Assembly: GCA_002068375.1 (NCBI GenBank)
Contig: MVZL01000079.1
Location: forward strand, 1-6,067
Direction: 5' to 3'
DNA: 6,067 nt
Source of the DNA: Tenericutes bacterium ADurb.BinA155
GTDB taxonomy: Bacteria; Bacillota_I; Bacilli_A; RFN20; CAG-826
Shown here: one piece after another, positions 4,505-6,067 of the stretch
Numbering within the stretch: the first letter of the stretch is position 1
Layout of the letters: each line of letters begins with the position of its first letter
The notes under the pieces: model-generated
The model's input: only the letters and a program-made list of their open reading frames with translations
Told to the model about the DNA's origin: nothing
Database searches by the model: none
Made by a program: the position numbers and the translations under genes

Positions 4505-6067
4505 ATGGGCAAGAAGAATCCGTCGATGCGTTTCTATAAAATCGCGATCCCCTTATCGTTAGTAGCGGTGGGCGCGGTCGTCCTCAGCATGAATAGCGTC
4601 GAGCTCCAAGTCCAAAAGGCCACGGGCTCGCCCTATACCTTGACCTTAAATTCGAGCAACGCCCCGGCCTTATCTTCGACCTATAACACCACGGCCCTTG
4701 CGACCTCGACCCGCTCGACCACCTTCAATGTTCTCGGCGCGATCGCGAAAACCAACTATTTCTGCGAACTCGAGTCCGGCGCGAGCAATAACTATATTCA
4801 AAATGTCGATGCCGCGGTGACCCCTTATGGGATCACCGGGCTTTCCGCGATCTCCGTTTCCTATAGTGGGGGCGATGCCCTTAAGCTTTACGCCGCCTAT
4901 AGCCAAAGCGATACCTACTATTGCGTCTATGAGTTCAGCAACGCTTCGAGCAAAACCACCCTCAGTTATGCTCCGTTCCGTTTCTTTAAGTTCGTGAATG
5001 AATCCGGTTCCGTCATCGATGTTTCCGCGATTACCTTCACCTATAGCTGCGCGACCTCCGCGAATTACATCAGCGTTTCCGCCGCGACGACCACGGTGAA
5101 CGTGAAGACGGCGCTTTCGATCAGTTACAGTGGGACCAGCGACAAAGCCTTAACCTTCTATTATTACGACGACAATATCCTGATCGCGGGCGATAGCACT
5201 TCCGGCTACACCGTCGAAGGGATGCTCGCCAATACCTATACCGAAGTGGTGGCCTATAACTCCGAAGGCCTTTCGACCTCCTTCTTCGTCACCGTTTCGG
5301 ATGAGTATTACGATCCTAGTTCCTCCTCGAGCCATGCTTACTATGACCAGGCGGGTTGGCGGACCGCGACCGCGAGCCTTTCGAGTAATGGCGCGACCTC
5401 GAGCTTTGCTAAAGGCATCGACGTTTCCGAAGTCCAATACGACGAAGAATGCGGGGCCAAATACTATAACCGGAACTATAAGAGGCAGGACGTGTATCAA
5501 TTATTGAAAGATAACGGCACCAATAGCGTCCGGATCCGGGTCTGGGTCAATCCTTATACCACGGCCAACACCCCGGTCGCTTATGGCGGCTCGATCTGCG
5601 ATACCGCTTATGTGACGAAGATGGCGGTCCGGGCTAACCGGGTCGGCCTCAAAGTCATGATCGACTTCCACCTTTCCGACTTCTGGACCCATCCGTCCCA
5701 AAGCGTGCTGCCGAAAGCCTGGGCCAGCTATACTTCTACCCAAATCGCTGCGGAAATCAAAACCCACGTCACCAGTGTTCTTACGACTTTAGGCAATGCC
5801 GGGGTCACCCCGAGTATGGTCCAAATCGGTAACGAGGTCAGCGACGGTCTCTATATCTCTTATCCGACTTCTACGAATGCCTCTACCTCCTACACCGGCG
5901 ATGGCAATCCGTATTACATCCAAAATAAGTCCGACTTCACTACCAGTTCCACCAGCAGTGCTTATCTTTGGCAAATCAATAGTTCGACCACGAACCAGAC
6001 GACCCGGATCAAGAACTTCCGGAATTATCTCGCGGCCGGCTGTGCGGCAGTTCGTTCCTACAATTCC
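4505..6067 (+). CDS. Secreted or membrane-anchored GH53 endo-beta-1,4-galactanase, 3' end cut by window edge
   Basis: I translated this by hand from ATG 4505; the frame stays open for 521 codons to the right edge. A basic N-terminus (MGKKNPSMRFYK) and one hydrophobic segment (about residues 13-29) act as signal peptide or anchor; no lipobox cysteine is seen. Residues about 41-182 are a Ser/Thr/Tyr-rich, beta-looking module ending in YAPFRFFKF and FTYSC, which I cannot assign to a named family. About 186-265 resembles an Ig-like/FN3-like module, followed by a Ser-rich linker. From about 300 the GH53 catalytic barrel is clear: FAKGIDVSEV (301-310), SVRIRVWVNP, GLKVMIDFHLSDFW (D387, H389), PKAW, and VTPSMVQIGNEVSDG with acid/base E444. 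The catalytic nucleophile and the rest of the barrel lie beyond the edge. The enzyme cuts beta-1,4-galactan of pectin outside the cell. A loop after E444 is about 40 residues longer than usual. Confidence 0.93.
   Translation, partial: MGKKNPSMRFYKIAIPLSLVAVGAVVLSMNSVELQVQKATGSPYTLTLNSSNAPALSSTYNTTALATSTRSTTFNVLGAIAKTNYFCELESGASNNYIQNVDAAVTPYGITGLSAISVSYSGGDALKLYAAYSQSDTYYCVYEFSNASSKTTLSYAPFRFFKFVNESGSVIDVSAITFTYSCATSANYISVSAATTTVNVKTALSISYSGTSDKALTFYYYDDNILIAGDSTSGYTVEGMLANTYTEVVAYNSEGLSTSFFVTVSDEYYDPSSSSSHAYYDQAGWRTATASLSSNGATSSFAKGIDVSEVQYDEECGAKYYNRNYKRQDVYQLLKDNGTNSVRIRVWVNPYTTANTPVAYGGSICDTAYVTKMAVRANRVGLKVMIDFHLSDFWTHPSQSVLPKAWASYTSTQIAAEIKTHVTSVLTTLGNAGVTPSMVQIGNEVSDGLYISYPTSTNASTSYTGDGNPYYIQNKSDFTTSSTSSAYLWQINSSTTNQTTRIKNFRNYLAAGCAAVRSYNS

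Noticed and set aside
1..6067. tRNA, rRNA, CRISPR array, insertion sequence or tandem repeat
   Set aside because: No such structure was seen on either strand; the excisionase-like HTH is fused to TrpB and no integrase or attachment site accompanies it.

Overview
The window holds five protein-coding genes, two of them cut by its edges. Standard bacterial signals are used: ATG starts with purine-rich ribosome binding sites, TAA/TGA stops and sigma-70-like promoters. The high density, the Bacillota-style N-terminal HTH, the ALDH3-type dehydrogenase and the secreted galactanase suggest a Bacillota lineage, perhaps a gut or rumen member of class Bacilli. That placement is inference. TGA is a true stop (tandem TGA TGA after the tryptophan synthase gene), so the mycoplasma code is not used.

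Layout. On the minus strand, reading right to left, a TetR-family regulator (695-1267) is followed 51 bp later by a GPH/MelB-type sugar:cation symporter (start at 643, running off the left edge). A divergent control region (about 1268-1397) packed with inverted repeats separates them from a plus-strand pair. The first of the pair is a tryptophan synthase beta chain with an N-terminal excisionase/MerR-like helix-turn-helix (1398-2816). The second is an ALDH3-type aldehyde dehydrogenase (2890-4254). After two candidate terminators and a well-formed promoter comes a secreted or membrane-anchored GH53 endo-beta-1,4-galactanase (4505 to the right edge).

How it may work together. The galactanase would cut pectic galactan or arabinogalactan outside the cell, and the symporter could import released oligosaccharides. 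Both transcription units carry an AAGCGCT-centred LacI/CcpA-type operator inside the -35/-10 spacer, which supports joint control. The TrpB-ALDH pair is not obviously part of sugar use. The most unusual item is the HTH-TrpB fusion: a catalytically intact-looking TrpB, with no trpA or other trp gene beside it, carrying its own putative DNA-binding domain and lying next to a palindrome-rich promoter region.
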